Source: Nonomuraea zeae
Lineage (GTDB): Bacteria; Actinomycetota; Actinomycetes; Streptosporangiales; Streptosporangiaceae
Direction: 5' to 3'
DNA length: 64,000 nucleotides
Assembly (NCBI RefSeq): GCF_005889725.1
Contig: NZ_VCKX01000007.1
Span: 1 to 64,000, forward strand
The notes under the pieces were generated by a model. The model saw only the letters and a program-made list of their open reading frames with translations. It was not told where the DNA came from and did not search any database. Position 1 is the stretch's first letter, and each line of letters opens with the position of its first letter. The position numbers were made by a program, and so were the translations under genes. Shown piece by piece: positions 7,953 to 16,353 of the stretch.

Positions 7953-8714
7953 ATGGTTTCGGGCGTGGGAGAGACGATTCAATCGGTCGAGCGCGCCGCC
8001 GCGATCCTGCGGCTGCTCGCCTCCGGTCCGCGCCAGCTCGGGGTCGCCGAGCTGGCCAGGGCACTGGGCCTGCCGAAGGGAACGCTGCACGGCATCCTGC
8101 GCACGCTGGTCCACGTCGGGTTCGTCGAGCAGGACCAGGCGAGCGGGAAATACCGCCTCGGGGCCACGCTGCTCCACCTCGGCAGCAGCTACCTCGACGT
8201 CAACGAGCTGCGTACGCGCTCCATCAACTGGGCCGACGCGCTGGCCGGCCGCAGCAGGGAGAGCGCCTGGATCGGCACCCTGCACGAGGGCCACGTGCTG
8301 GTGATCCACCACGTGTTCCGGCCCGACGACAGCATGCAGACCCTCCAGGTCGGCACCTACCTGCCGCCGCACGCCAGCGCCCTGGGCAAGGTGCTGCTCG
8401 CGCACGACCCGTACGGCGAGACGTCCGTCCCCCCGCTGGAGCCGTTCACCAAACGCACGATCGTCGACCCCGACGCGCTCGAAGCGGAGCTCGACCTGGT
8501 CAGGACGCGTGGCTGGGCGGCCGAGACCGAGGAGCTGACGGAGGGCGAGGTGGCCATCGCCGCGCCCATCAAGGACTCGCGCGGCATCGTGGTCGGCGCG
8601 ATCGGCATCCGGGGCGCGGTCGAACGGCTGGCCACCGACGGCGCCCTGCACATGGAATACGTCTCCTACGTGCGCGACGCGGCCAGGGCCATAACGCGCG
8701 ACCTGGCCCGATGA
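7953..8714 (+). CDS. gylR: GylR-type IclR family regulator of the glycerol operon
   Basis: A 253-residue IclR family protein. The N-terminal winged helix ([15 protein letters not shown] ... [13 protein letters not shown]) is followed by the IclR effector domain with [20 protein letters not shown] and [11 protein letters not shown]. These blocks closely resemble Streptomyces GylR as I recall it, and the next genes encode glycerol kinase and glycerol-3-phosphate dehydrogenase. It should repress those genes in the absence of inducer. ATG 7953 is chosen; GTG 7965 is an alternative, and neither has a ribosome site, in keeping with a leaderless message. Confidence 0.88.
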   Translation: MVSGVGETIQSVERAAAILRLLASGPRQLGVAELARALGLPKGTLHGILRTLVHVGFVEQDQASGKYRLGATLLHLGSSYLDVNELRTRSINWADALAGRSRESAWIGTLHEGHVLVIHHVFRPDDSMQTLQVGTYLPPHASALGKVLLAHDPYGETSVPPLEPFTKRTIVDPDALEAELDLVRTRGWAAETEELTEGEVAIAAPIKDSRGIVVGAIGIRGAVERLATDGALHMEYVSYVRDAARAITRDLAR

Positions 8715-8747
8715 CTTGTACACCACCTAGGCCACCGAATAGCATTC

Positions 8748-8764
8748 GTTCGGCATTGCCGAAC
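8748..8764. promoter_or_regulatory. Operator palindrome upstream of glpK
   Basis: GTTCGGCATTGCCGAAC is a perfect 8-bp inverted repeat around one base, 22 bp before the glpK start. A second inverted repeat, CGAATAGCATTCG (8736-8748), overlaps its left edge. Near-identity to 7925-7941 marks it as the GylR-controlled operator of glpK-glpD. Confidence 0.85.
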
Positions 8765-8785
8765 CTGAACGAAGCGAGGAACCAA

Positions 8786-10261
8786 GTGCCTCGACCGGAA
8801 TACGTCGCAGCCATCGACCAGGGCACCACGTCCAGCAGGTGCATCGTCTTCGACCAGGCCGGCAACATCATCTCCGTCGCCCAGCGCGAGCACCGCCAGA
8901 TCTTCCCCAAGCCCGGCTGGGTCGAGCACGACGCCGAGGAGATCTGGCAGGCCGTGCAGAGCGTGCTGGACGAGGCCGTCAGCGGCGCCGGCATCGAGGA
9001 CGGCCAGATCGCCGCGCTGGGCATCACCAACCAGCGCGAGACGACCGTGCTGTGGGACCGCGAGACCGGCCGGCCCGTGTGCCCGGCCATCGTCTGGCAG
9101 GACACCCGCACCGACCCGCTGACCCGCGCGCTGGCCGAGCACGAGCAGCTGTTCAAGGAGAAGGCCGGGCTGCCGCTGGCGACCTACTTCTCCGGGCCGA
9201 AGATCCGCTGGCTGCTGGACGAGACCCCCGGGCTGCGCGAGCGGGCCGAGCGCGGCGAGGTGCTGTTCGGCACCATGGACAGCTGGCTGCTGTGGAACCT
9301 GACCGGCCGCCACCTCACCGACGTGACCAACGCCAGCCGCACGATGCTGATGAACATCCACACGCTGGCCTGGGACGACGAGCTGCTCGCCGCGATGGGC
9401 GTGCCCCGGGCGATGCTGCCGGAGATCCGCCCGTCCGCCGAGGTCTACGGGCGCACGCGCGGCGGCGTCCCGGTCGCCTCGGCGCTCGGCGACCAGCAGG
9501 CGGCGCTGTTCGGCCAGACCTGCTTCGCCCCCGGCGAGACCAAGAGCACCTACGGCTCGGGCAGCTTCCTGCTGATGAACACCGGCCAGGAGCCGGTCGT
9601 CTCCAAGCACGGCCTGCTGACCACGGTCGGCTACCAGATCGGCGACGGCCCGGCCACCTACGCGCTCGAAGGCGCGATCGCGGTCACCGGCTCCCTGGTG
9701 CAGTGGCTGCGCGACAACCTGGGGCTGATCTCCAGCGCCGCCGAGATCGAGACGCTGGCCAAGACGGTCGACGACAACGGCGGCTGCTACTTCGTACCGG
9801 CCTTCTCGGGGCTGTTCGCGCCGCACTGGCGCTCGGACGCGCGCGGGGTGATCGCGGGGCTGACCGGGTTCGTCAACAAGGGGCACATCGCGCGGGCGGT
9901 GCTGGAGGCGACCGCCTGGCAGACCCGCGAGGTGGTGGACGCCATGAACGCCGACTCGGGCCTCGACCTCACCACGCTGCGCGCCGACGGCGGCATGACC
10001 GCCGACAACCTGCTCATGCAGACGCTGGCCGACGTGCTCGCGGTGCCGGTGATCCGGCCGATGGTGGCGGAGACCACCGCGCTGGGCGCCGCCTACGCGG
10101 CGGGGCTGGCGACCGGCTACTGGCCCGACATCGACAGCCTGCGCGCCAACTGGCACAAGGCCGCCGAATGGCGTCCGGCGATCGACGAGTCCGTACGCGG
10201 ACGCGAATACCGCAACTGGAAGAAGGCCGTGGCCCGAACCCTCGGCTGGGTAGAGCAGTAG
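8786..10261 (+). CDS. glpK: Glycerol kinase
   Basis: A 491-residue FGGY-family kinase that phosphorylates glycerol to sn-glycerol 3-phosphate in the cytosol. The nucleotide-binding start [10 protein letters not shown] is at residues 10-19; [14 protein letters not shown] and [11 protein letters not shown], and the C-terminal [14 protein letters not shown] block, are characteristic. The family is usually about 500 residues, so it is full length. A longer upstream frame exists, but GTG 8786 has a GCGAGGA ribosome site and gives the expected N-terminus. It follows gylR by 71 bases and precedes glpD by 15; the usual glycerol channel gene glpF is absent between gylR and glpK. Confidence 0.97.
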   Translation: MPRPEYVAAIDQGTTSSRCIVFDQAGNIISVAQREHRQIFPKPGWVEHDAEEIWQAVQSVLDEAVSGAGIEDGQIAALGITNQRETTVLWDRETGRPVCPAIVWQDTRTDPLTRALAEHEQLFKEKAGLPLATYFSGPKIRWLLDETPGLRERAERGEVLFGTMDSWLLWNLTGRHLTDVTNASRTMLMNIHTLAWDDELLAAMGVPRAMLPEIRPSAEVYGRTRGGVPVASALGDQQAALFGQTCFAPGETKSTYGSGSFLLMNTGQEPVVSKHGLLTTVGYQIGDGPATYALEGAIAVTGSLVQWLRDNLGLISSAAEIETLAKTVDDNGGCYFVPAFSGLFAPHWRSDARGVIAGLTGFVNKGHIARAVLEATAWQTREVVDAMNADSGLDLTTLRADGGMTADNLLMQTLADVLAVPVIRPMVAETTALGAAYAAGLATGYWPDIDSLRANWHKAAEWRPAIDESVRGREYRNWKKAVARTLGWVEQ

Positions 10262-10276
10262 GGGACTGGAGCAAGC

Positions 10277-11827
10277 ATGACGATCACGATCGGGACCGAC
10301 AGGGCTGAGATCCGGGCGGAGCTTTCGAGCACCACCTACGACCTGCTCGTGATCGGCGGCGGCATCCTCGGCACCTCGGTGACCTGGATGGCCGCTCAGG
10401 CGGGGCTGCGGGTGGCCATGGTCGACGCGGGCGACTTCGCCGGCGCCACCTCGAGCGCCTCCTCCAAGCTCGTCCACGGTGGCCTGCGTTACCTGCAGAC
10501 AGGCAACGTCAAGCTGGTCGCCGAGAACCACCGCGAGCGGCGCGCCCTCGCCGCCGACATCGCGCCGCACCTGGTCAAGCCGCTCACGTTCGTGGTGCCG
10601 ATCTACAAGGGCGGTCCGCACGGGGCCGCCAAGCTCGGCGCGGGCGTGTTCCTGTACTCGGCGCTGTCGGTGTTCGGCGACGGGATGGGCAAGGTGATCA
10701 CGCCGCACCAGGCCCTGGCCAAGGTGCCCGCGCTGCGTACCGAGGGCCTGCGCGCCGCCGCCGTCTACGGCGACCACCAGATGAACGACAGCCGGGTCGC
10801 GGTCATGACCGTGCGCGCCGCCGTGGACGCGGGCGCGGTCGTGCTCAACCACGCCGAGGTCGTCGGGCTGCGCAAGACGAACGGCAGCGTGACCGGGGCC
10901 GACCTGCGCGACCGGCTCGACGGCGCCGAGTTCGGCGTCACGGCCAGGCTCGTGCTGAACGCGACCGGGCCCTGGGTGGACCACCTGCGGCGGATGGAGG
11001 ACCCGGGCGCCGCGCCGAGCATCCGGCTGTCCAAGGGCGCCCACCTGGTCATGCGCCGCCACGAGCCGTGGAAGGCCGCGCTGACCACGCCGATCGACAA
11101 GTACCGCGTGTCGTTCGCCATCCCGTGGGAGGACCACCTCCTGCTCGGCACCACCGACGAGGCGTACGAGGGCGACCCCGCCGACGTGCGCGCCACCGAC
11201 GCCGACATCGCGCAGATCCTCGACGAGGCCGGGCACGCGGTACGCGACTCCCAGCTCAGGCGCGATGACATCACCTACGCCTTCGCCGGCCTGCGGGTGC
11301 TGCCCGGCGGGCCCGGCCAGGTGACGTCGGCCAAGCGGGAGACCGTGGTCACGCGGGGCACGGGCGGCATGCTGTCGGTGGCGGGCGGCAAGTGGACGAC
11401 CTACCGGCACATCGGCCGGCACGTCCTCGACACGCTCGCCCACCTGCCGGGCCGGCCCCTGGGCGACGACCTGGCCGCCATCCTGCCCGCCGTGCCGCTG
11501 CCCGGCCTGGCCAGCCCCGACGCGGTGGCCATGCGGCTGTGGACCGAGCGGGACCCGGGCACGCGCATGGACCCGCTGGTGGCCAGGAATCTGGCCACGC
11601 ACTACGGGACGATCGCGTTCGACGTCGCCCGGCTCATCCGTGAGGACCCGGCGCTGGGCGAGCGCATCCATCCCGACGGCCCGGACATCTGGGCCCAGGC
11701 CGTCTACGCCCGCGACCACGAGTGGGCGGCCACGGTGGACGACGTCGTACGCCGCCGCACGACCCTCACCGTGCGCGGCCTCGACACGCCTGACGTCAGG
11801 ACCCGCATCGCATCCCTGCTGGCCTGA
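10277..11827 (+). CDS. glpD: Glycerol-3-phosphate dehydrogenase, FAD-dependent
   Basis: A 516-residue flavoprotein that oxidises sn-glycerol 3-phosphate to dihydroxyacetone phosphate, passing electrons to the membrane quinone pool. The FAD-binding Rossmann motif GGGILGTS begins at residue 27, followed by SSASSKLVHGGLRYLQ, the family signature, and TTDEAYEGDP and AGLRVLPGG further on; the C-terminal helical domain ends with VDDVVRRRTTLTVRG. ATG 10277 lies 15 bases after the glpK stop with a GGGGAC/GGAGC ribosome region, so it is in the same operon and probably under the 8748 operator. Confidence 0.96.
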   Translation: MTITIGTDRAEIRAELSSTTYDLLVIGGGILGTSVTWMAAQAGLRVAMVDAGDFAGATSSASSKLVHGGLRYLQTGNVKLVAENHRERRALAADIAPHLVKPLTFVVPIYKGGPHGAAKLGAGVFLYSALSVFGDGMGKVITPHQALAKVPALRTEGLRAAAVYGDHQMNDSRVAVMTVRAAVDAGAVVLNHAEVVGLRKTNGSVTGADLRDRLDGAEFGVTARLVLNATGPWVDHLRRMEDPGAAPSIRLSKGAHLVMRRHEPWKAALTTPIDKYRVSFAIPWEDHLLLGTTDEAYEGDPADVRATDADIAQILDEAGHAVRDSQLRRDDITYAFAGLRVLPGGPGQVTSAKRETVVTRGTGGMLSVAGGKWTTYRHIGRHVLDTLAHLPGRPLGDDLAAILPAVPLPGLASPDAVAMRLWTERDPGTRMDPLVARNLATHYGTIAFDVARLIREDPALGERIHPDGPDIWAQAVYARDHEWAATVDDVVRRRTTLTVRGLDTPDVRTRIASLLA

Positions 11828-11861
11828 GGCTCATCTCCCTTTTCGGGGGAATGTGACAGGC

Positions 11862-12365
11862 ATGAGCACTGCGATGAACGAAGCCCTGATCCGTCACTGC
11901 CGCGACCTGCGTGACGGCACCCACGGCCAGGCCGTCTCGCGGGAGGACAAGGAACGCCTGTTCGTCACGGCGGTCGAGCTCCTGGACCCGGTGGCCCGGA
12001 CGGCTCTCGGCGAGCTGGACGCCGACCTGCTGCTGGGCACCGGGGAGGTGGTGGCCAGCGGGGTCACCAGGTCGCAGGAGGGCGGGCTCAACGCGATGTG
12101 GTCGCTGACGTGGCCGGAGCAGCGCGCGAGCCGGATCCAGCCGATCGCCGTCGTCGCCCACTACGGCACCGGCTTCCACCATCCGCACCTGCGGGGCAAC
12201 ACGGTCGGGGACTGGCCGCTCAACGTCTTCGACGCGGCGGACGCGGCGGCGCAGCTGGACACGCTGCGGGTGATCGCGGCGGGGGACGCCCACAACCTGG
12301 TCTTCCAGGAGAGCTATCGCCTGATGCCCGCCATCACGGCCTCCACCGGCGACCACCCCGCCTAG
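11862..12365 (+). CDS. Hypothetical protein, last gene of the glycerol operon
   Basis: A 167-residue soluble protein that I do not recognise. There is no signal peptide or membrane segment. A notable central stretch is VVAHYGTGFHHPHLRGNTVG, dense in histidine. It starts at ATG 11862, 34 bases after the glpD stop, in the same direction and with nothing resembling a terminator between, so it is probably cotranscribed with glpK-glpD. The reading frame is open upstream to 11640 but that part overlaps glpD. A link to glycerol metabolism is inferred only from position. Confidence 0.65.
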   Translation: MSTAMNEALIRHCRDLRDGTHGQAVSREDKERLFVTAVELLDPVARTALGELDADLLLGTGEVVASGVTRSQEGGLNAMWSLTWPEQRASRIQPIAVVAHYGTGFHHPHLRGNTVGDWPLNVFDAADAAAQLDTLRVIAAGDAHNLVFQESYRLMPAITASTGDHPA

Positions 12366-12400
12366 CCACGGCCAGGGCCAGGGCCACCCCGCCTAGCCAC
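12353..12400. repeat. 17-bp direct duplication spanning a stop codon
   Basis: CCACCCCGCCTAGCCAC occurs at 12353-12369 and again at 12384-12400. The first copy contains the stop codon of the preceding gene. Between and after them are simple CCACGG/CCAGGG units to about 12430, so this is a small slippage-type repeat in the 178-base gap before the convergent malic enzyme gene. Confidence 0.8.
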
Positions 12401-12504
12401 ACCCACACCCACGGCCACGGCCGTCCACCGGCCTCCCGGTCAGCCCGCGCAGGGCACCGTCCAGACGGCCCGGGGATGCGGCGTCGCCCGCCGGAGGCCA
12501 CCGG

Positions 12505-12532
12505 CCCTGTACGGCGGTCCCGCCGTACAGGG
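12505..12532. terminator. Bidirectional terminator between glycerol operon and malic enzyme
   Basis: A nearly perfect hairpin: CCCTGTACGGCGG (12505-12517) pairs with CCGCCGTACAGGG (12520-12532), leaving a small apical loop after fraying. It lies 12 bases before the malic enzyme stop and shares the GTACGG core of the hairpins at 3509 and 7189. Confidence 0.85.
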
Positions 12533-12543
12533 GGTGGAGGAAT

Positions 12544-13953
12544 CTACGCCTCGGTGAAGCCGCGCGCCCGGCCACCGGCCGACTCGCGGACGGCGGCGGC
12601 GACGGCGGTCGCCACGTCGGGGTGGAAGACGCTGGGGACGATGTAGTTGGGGCCGAGCTCCTCCGGCGTGACCACGGCGGCCAGCGCACCGGCCGCGGCC
12701 AGCAGCATCTCCTGCGTCACCCCGCCCGCCTGCGCGTCCAGCAGCCCGCGGAAGACCCCGGGGAAGGCCAGCACGTTGTTGATCTGGTTGGGGTAGTCGG
12801 AACGCCCGGTCGCCACCACGGCGGCGTGCTCGCGGGCGTCGTCGGGCGACACCTCCGGCTCCGGGTTGGCCAGCGCGAACACCACCGCGTCCTTGGCCAT
12901 CGTCGCGATGTCGTCACCGGTCAGGATCCCCGGCGCGGACACCCCCACGAACACGTCGGCGCCCTTGACCGCCCCGCGCAGGTCGCCCGCGTAGCCCTCG
13001 GCGTTGGTGTGCTCGGCGATCCAGCGCAGCGACTCGTCGAGGTCGTCGCGCTTCTGGTGCACGGCGCCGAGGTAGTCGCACACGATCACGTTGCGCGCGC
13101 CGGCCGCCATCAGCAGCCGCAGCACGGCGTTGCCCGCCGCGCCCGCGCCCGCCATGGTGATCTTGACGTTTTCGATGCTCTTGTTCACGACCCGCAGCGC
13201 GTTGGTCAGCGCCGCCAGCACGCAGATCGCGGTGCCGTGCTGGTCGTCGTGGAAGACGGGGATGTCGAGCAGCTCGCGCAGCCGCCGCTCCACCTCGAAG
13301 CAGCGCGGCGCGCCGATGTCCTCCAGATTGATCCCGCCGAACCCCGGCGCGATCACCTGCACGGTGCGGACGATCTCGTCGACGTCCTGGGTGTCCAGGC
13401 AGATCGGCCAGGCGTCGATGCCCGCGAACCGTTTGAACAGCGCCGCCTTGCCCTCCATGACCGGCAGCGCCGCCTCCGGCCCGATGTTGCCCAGCCCCAG
13501 CACCGCCGAGCCGTCGGTGACCACGGCCACCGTGTTGCGCTTGATGGTCAGGCGCCGCGCGTCTTCCTTGTTGCGGGCGATCGCCATGGACACCCGCGCC
13601 ACGCCCGGCGTGTAGGCCATGGACAGCTCGTCACGGTTGCGCAGCGGCACCTTCGACTTCATCTCGATCTTGCCACCGAGGTGCATGAGGAACGTGCGGT
13701 CGGACACCTTGTGGATGACGACGCCCTCGACGGCCTCAAGCTGGTCGACGATGGCCTGGGCGTGGTCGGTGTCACGGGCCGCGCAGGTGACGTCGATGCG
13801 GAGCTTCTCGTGACCCGCGTTGGTGACGTCGAGTGCGGTCACGACGCCCCCGGCCGACTCTACGGCGTGGGTGAGCTGGCTGACGGCCTTGCCGCCGGCA
13901 GGCACCTCGAGCCGCACAGTGATGGAATACGACACACTCGGGACGGTGGCCAC
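12544..13953 (-). CDS. NAD(P)-dependent malic enzyme with N-terminal ACT domain
   Basis: A 469-residue enzyme that oxidatively decarboxylates malate to pyruvate and CO2. Residues 1-85 form an ACT-type regulatory domain (SYSITVRLEVPAGG ... LRIDVTCAARD); the catalytic core follows with SMAYTPGVARV, TDGSAVLGLGNIGP, the metal-binding DIPVFHDDQHGTA and the Rossmann MAGAGAAGNAV. GTG 13953 has AAGGAG eight bases upstream and gives the common MATVPSVSYSI start, so the upstream ATG at 14013 is not used. It lies 56 bases downstream of a cytidylate-kinase-like gene and is probably the last gene of a four-gene unit. Confidence 0.93.
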   Translation of the reverse strand: MATVPSVSYSITVRLEVPAGGKAVSQLTHAVESAGGVVTALDVTNAGHEKLRIDVTCAARDTDHAQAIVDQLEAVEGVVIHKVSDRTFLMHLGGKIEMKSKVPLRNRDELSMAYTPGVARVSMAIARNKEDARRLTIKRNTVAVVTDGSAVLGLGNIGPEAALPVMEGKAALFKRFAGIDAWPICLDTQDVDEIVRTVQVIAPGFGGINLEDIGAPRCFEVERRLRELLDIPVFHDDQHGTAICVLAALTNALRVVNKSIENVKITMAGAGAAGNAVLRLLMAAGARNVIVCDYLGAVHQKRDDLDESLRWIAEHTNAEGYAGDLRGAVKGADVFVGVSAPGILTGDDIATMAKDAVVFALANPEPEVSPDDAREHAAVVATGRSDYPNQINNVLAFPGVFRGLLDAQAGGVTQEMLLAAAGALAAVVTPEELGPNYIVPSVFHPDVATAVAAAVRESAGGRARGFTEA

Positions 13954-14009
13954 GTCAATCGCTCCTTCGGGACTGACCAAGAATCCATCCCATGTTAGGG
14001 GGCGTTCGG

Positions 14010-14639
14010 TCAATCCAGTGCCTCGGCCGCGGTGACGATCAGCTCGACGCAGGCGGGAACGGGAATCGTGGTGCTGTCGACGACCAGATGGTATTGGCAG
14101 GGATCGGAGGGATCCGTCCGGTAGAAGTGGCGGACGTAGGCCATCCGGGCGCGGTCGTTGTCCTCGATGATGCGCCGCGCCTCGCGCTCGCTCAGCTCCG
14201 CCAGCGTGGCCGTCTGCCTGATCCTGCGCTTGACCGGGGCGTCGAGGCGGACGTGCAGCGCGCCGGGGTGGTCGGCCAGCACCATGGCCCCGGCCCGGCC
14301 CAGGAAGACGCCGCCCTGGTTGGCGGCCATCTCCTTCATCATGCGCTCGGTACGGCGCACGAACTCCTCGGGCGGCAGCGGCATCGCGCCGGCGACGTAC
14401 ATGTCCACCCCGCCGAAGGTGACCGTCGGCAGCCGCATCGCCCCCGCGAGCAGCCTGCCGAGGCCGTGCTCGGCCCGGTCGTCATGGGCCAGCGCCTCCT
14501 CGACGCTGCAGCCCAGCTCCTCGGCGACGGCGCTGGGGATAGCCCGGTCGACGAAGGGCACGCCAAGACGCTCGGCCACGGCCGGGCCGATCTGGCTGCC
14601 GGCCGTGCCGTACGTCGCCGAGATGGTGACGACCCGCAT
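14010..14639 (-). CDS. Cytidylate kinase-like family protein
   Basis: A 209-residue P-loop-fold protein of the cytidylate-kinase-like family (the Cytidylate_kin2 group, recognised from VTISATYGTAGSQIGPAVAE at residues 4-23 and VFLGRAGAMVL ... LHVRLDAPVKRRI). It probably phosphorylates a nucleotide or related small molecule, but these proteins are not proven CMP kinases, and the P-loop is the variant form rather than GxxGxGKS. ATG 14639, nine bases after the stop of the thioredoxin-like gene, which implies cotranscription. Confidence 0.85.
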   Translation of the reverse strand: MRVVTISATYGTAGSQIGPAVAERLGVPFVDRAIPSAVAEELGCSVEEALAHDDRAEHGLGRLLAGAMRLPTVTFGGVDMYVAGAMPLPPEEFVRRTERMMKEMAANQGGVFLGRAGAMVLADHPGALHVRLDAPVKRRIRQTATLAELSEREARRIIEDNDRARMAYVRHFYRTDPSDPCQYHLVVDSTTIPVPACVELIVTAAEALD

Positions 14640-14648
14640 AACCTCAGG

Positions 14649-15590
14649 TTAGAACAGTGCGCTCGCCAAAGCTCTACGTGCTTTGGCCAAAGATGGGTCG
14701 TCTGCCGGCAATGCTTCGAACAGGCCGAGCAAATGACGCCTGGCCTGGTCGCGCTCGTCGCCCGAGGTGCGCTTGACCACGGCGATGATCCGGTCGAAGG
14801 CCTCGTCGACCGAGCCCGACAGCATCTCCAGGTCGGCCGCGAGCAGCTGCGCGGCCACGTCGGCCGGGTCCTGCAGGCGCCGCTGCACCTCGGCGGGGTC
14901 GACGTCGGCGGTCCGCTTGATCAGGCTGACGCCGGCGAGCCCCATCTTGGCGTCCTCATTGCCGGGGGCGCGGGCCAGCAGCCGCTGGTAGGCCTCCGCC
15001 GCCGCGTCCATGTCGCCGCTGTCGATGGCCTGCTCGGCCGCCAGCAGGTCGGGGTCCACGGGGGGCGCCGCAGCGGCCGCATCCTGCTCGCCCTCGGCCG
15101 CGGGGGGCCGGGCGTCGGGGTTGGCTTCGTAGAACTGCTCCACCGCGCCCATCAGCTCGTCGAGCCAGCGGCGCACCTCCTGCTCGGGCAGGACCTGCTG
15201 GAAACCGGTCACGGCCTGCCCCTGGAAGATGGCCAGCACCGTGGGCACCGCCTGGACCCGCAGCGCCTGGGCGATCTGCGGGCTGGCGTCCACGTTGACC
15301 TTGGCCAGCACGGCTCGGCCGCCCAGGTCGCCGACCACCTTCTCCAGCACCGGGCTAAGCTGCGCGCTGCCCGGCGCCCGCGGCGACCAGAGATCGAGGA
15401 TGACCGGCACGGTCATCGACCGGTCGATGACGTCGGTCGTGAACGTCTCCTCGGTGACGTCGAGGACCGTGGCCGCGTTGGCCGCCTGGGGACCCGCAGT
15501 CTCCCGCCGGGCCTGCGCGTCGAGTGCCTGCTTGCGCGCGCCCAGGTCCACCGCACCATAGAGTGACCCGGGTCTAGAGAAGTCCGCCAT
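14649..15590 (-). CDS. Thioredoxin-like tetratricopeptide protein (CnoX/YbbN type)
   Basis: A 313-residue cytosolic protein. Residues about 40-150 form a thioredoxin fold (VILDLWSPRAPGSAQLSP ... VPTVLAIFQGQ), and the C-terminal half is TPR-like helical (AEAYQRLLARAPGNEDAKMGL). The WCxxC active site is replaced by WSPRAP, so it cannot carry out disulfide exchange; it more likely acts as a holdase, as known for CnoX relatives. ATG 15590 lies inside the end of the MarR gene (17-base overlap), so translation may be coupled. ATG at 15599 is an alternative start. Confidence 0.88.
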   Translation of the reverse strand: MADFSRPGSLYGAVDLGARKQALDAQARRETAGPQAANAATVLDVTEETFTTDVIDRSMTVPVILDLWSPRAPGSAQLSPVLEKVVGDLGGRAVLAKVNVDASPQIAQALRVQAVPTVLAIFQGQAVTGFQQVLPEQEVRRWLDELMGAVEQFYEANPDARPPAAEGEQDAAAAAPPVDPDLLAAEQAIDSGDMDAAAEAYQRLLARAPGNEDAKMGLAGVSLIKRTADVDPAEVQRRLQDPADVAAQLLAADLEMLSGSVDEAFDRIIAVVKRTSGDERDQARRHLLGLFEALPADDPSLAKARRALASALF

Positions 15591-16125
15591 GCTCTTCATC
15601 TTGCCGCATGGACGGGCCGGTGAAGTCACCCGCCGCCACCCGCAGCGTGCGCAACTGGTCGAACATCTGGTGAAGTTCGTCCTCGGCGTACATCGTCAGG
15701 CCGAACTCGGCCGCCATCAGATCGCCCGTGGCCTGCCGTACGACGTCCCGGCCCGAGTCGGTGATCTCGGCGAGCACGCCGCGGCCGTCGCGGGGGTTGG
15801 GCAGGCGGCGGACGAATCCGGACTTCTCCAGCCTGTCGACCGTGTTCGTGACACTTGTGGGGTGGACCATGAGCCGTTCGCCGATCTTTGACAATGGGAG
15901 CGCGCCCGTCTTGCTGAAGGTCAGCAGCACCAGCGCCTCGTATCTGGCGAAGGTCAAGTCATATGGCTTCAGGAGCGAGTCAAGTTGCGACAGCAGGATC
16001 TGGTGCGCTCTCATGATCGAGGTCACCGCGGCCATGGCGGCGGAGGCCCCGAAGTGGGCGCGCCAGCTCTCCGCGGCGCGGTCGATCGGGTCGAACGGCA
16101 GGTTGAGCGGCTTCGGCTGCGACAC
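15574..16125 (-). CDS. MarR family transcriptional regulator
   Basis: A 183-residue winged-helix regulator. The MarR core runs from about residue 35 to 140 with FARYEALVLLTFSKTGALPLSKIGERL and the recognition helix VHPTSVTNTVDRLEKSGFVRR, then the wing RRLPNPRDGRGVLAEIT. It dimerises and binds palindromic DNA in the presence or absence of a small ligand. It is the first gene of the probable marR-cnoX-kinase-malic enzyme unit and overlaps the next gene by 17 bases. Its operator is likely in the 228-base gap to 16354, but no clear palindrome stood out. Confidence 0.92.
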   Translation of the reverse strand: MSQPKPLNLPFDPIDRAAESWRAHFGASAAMAAVTSIMRAHQILLSQLDSLLKPYDLTFARYEALVLLTFSKTGALPLSKIGERLMVHPTSVTNTVDRLEKSGFVRRLPNPRDGRGVLAEITDSGRDVVRQATGDLMAAEFGLTMYAEDELHQMFDQLRTLRVAAGDFTGPSMRQDEEHGGLL

Positions 16126-16353
16126 AGCGCTACGGTAGCGCGGCCCTCGTCCCGGTTCGTCTGATTACTCTGTGCGACAGGCATCCTCGCTTGACCAAGA
16201 ATCCGGACATCAATCATCACGCTCAGTTATGGTTCTCGTACGAATGGTGACGGTGAAGCCAAGTCCGCAGCCGTGGGGACCGGCCAGGACTGATCGCTTC
16301 CACCTCGCCGAGTGGGCACGGGGGGTGCTTGATGAACGTCAACGGGGAAAAGG

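Noticed and set aside
8666..11719. 1017-codon open frame on the minus strand
   Set aside because: It is antisense to glpK and glpD, has a biased His/Arg/Val/Gly composition and matches no family; a composition effect of high G+C.
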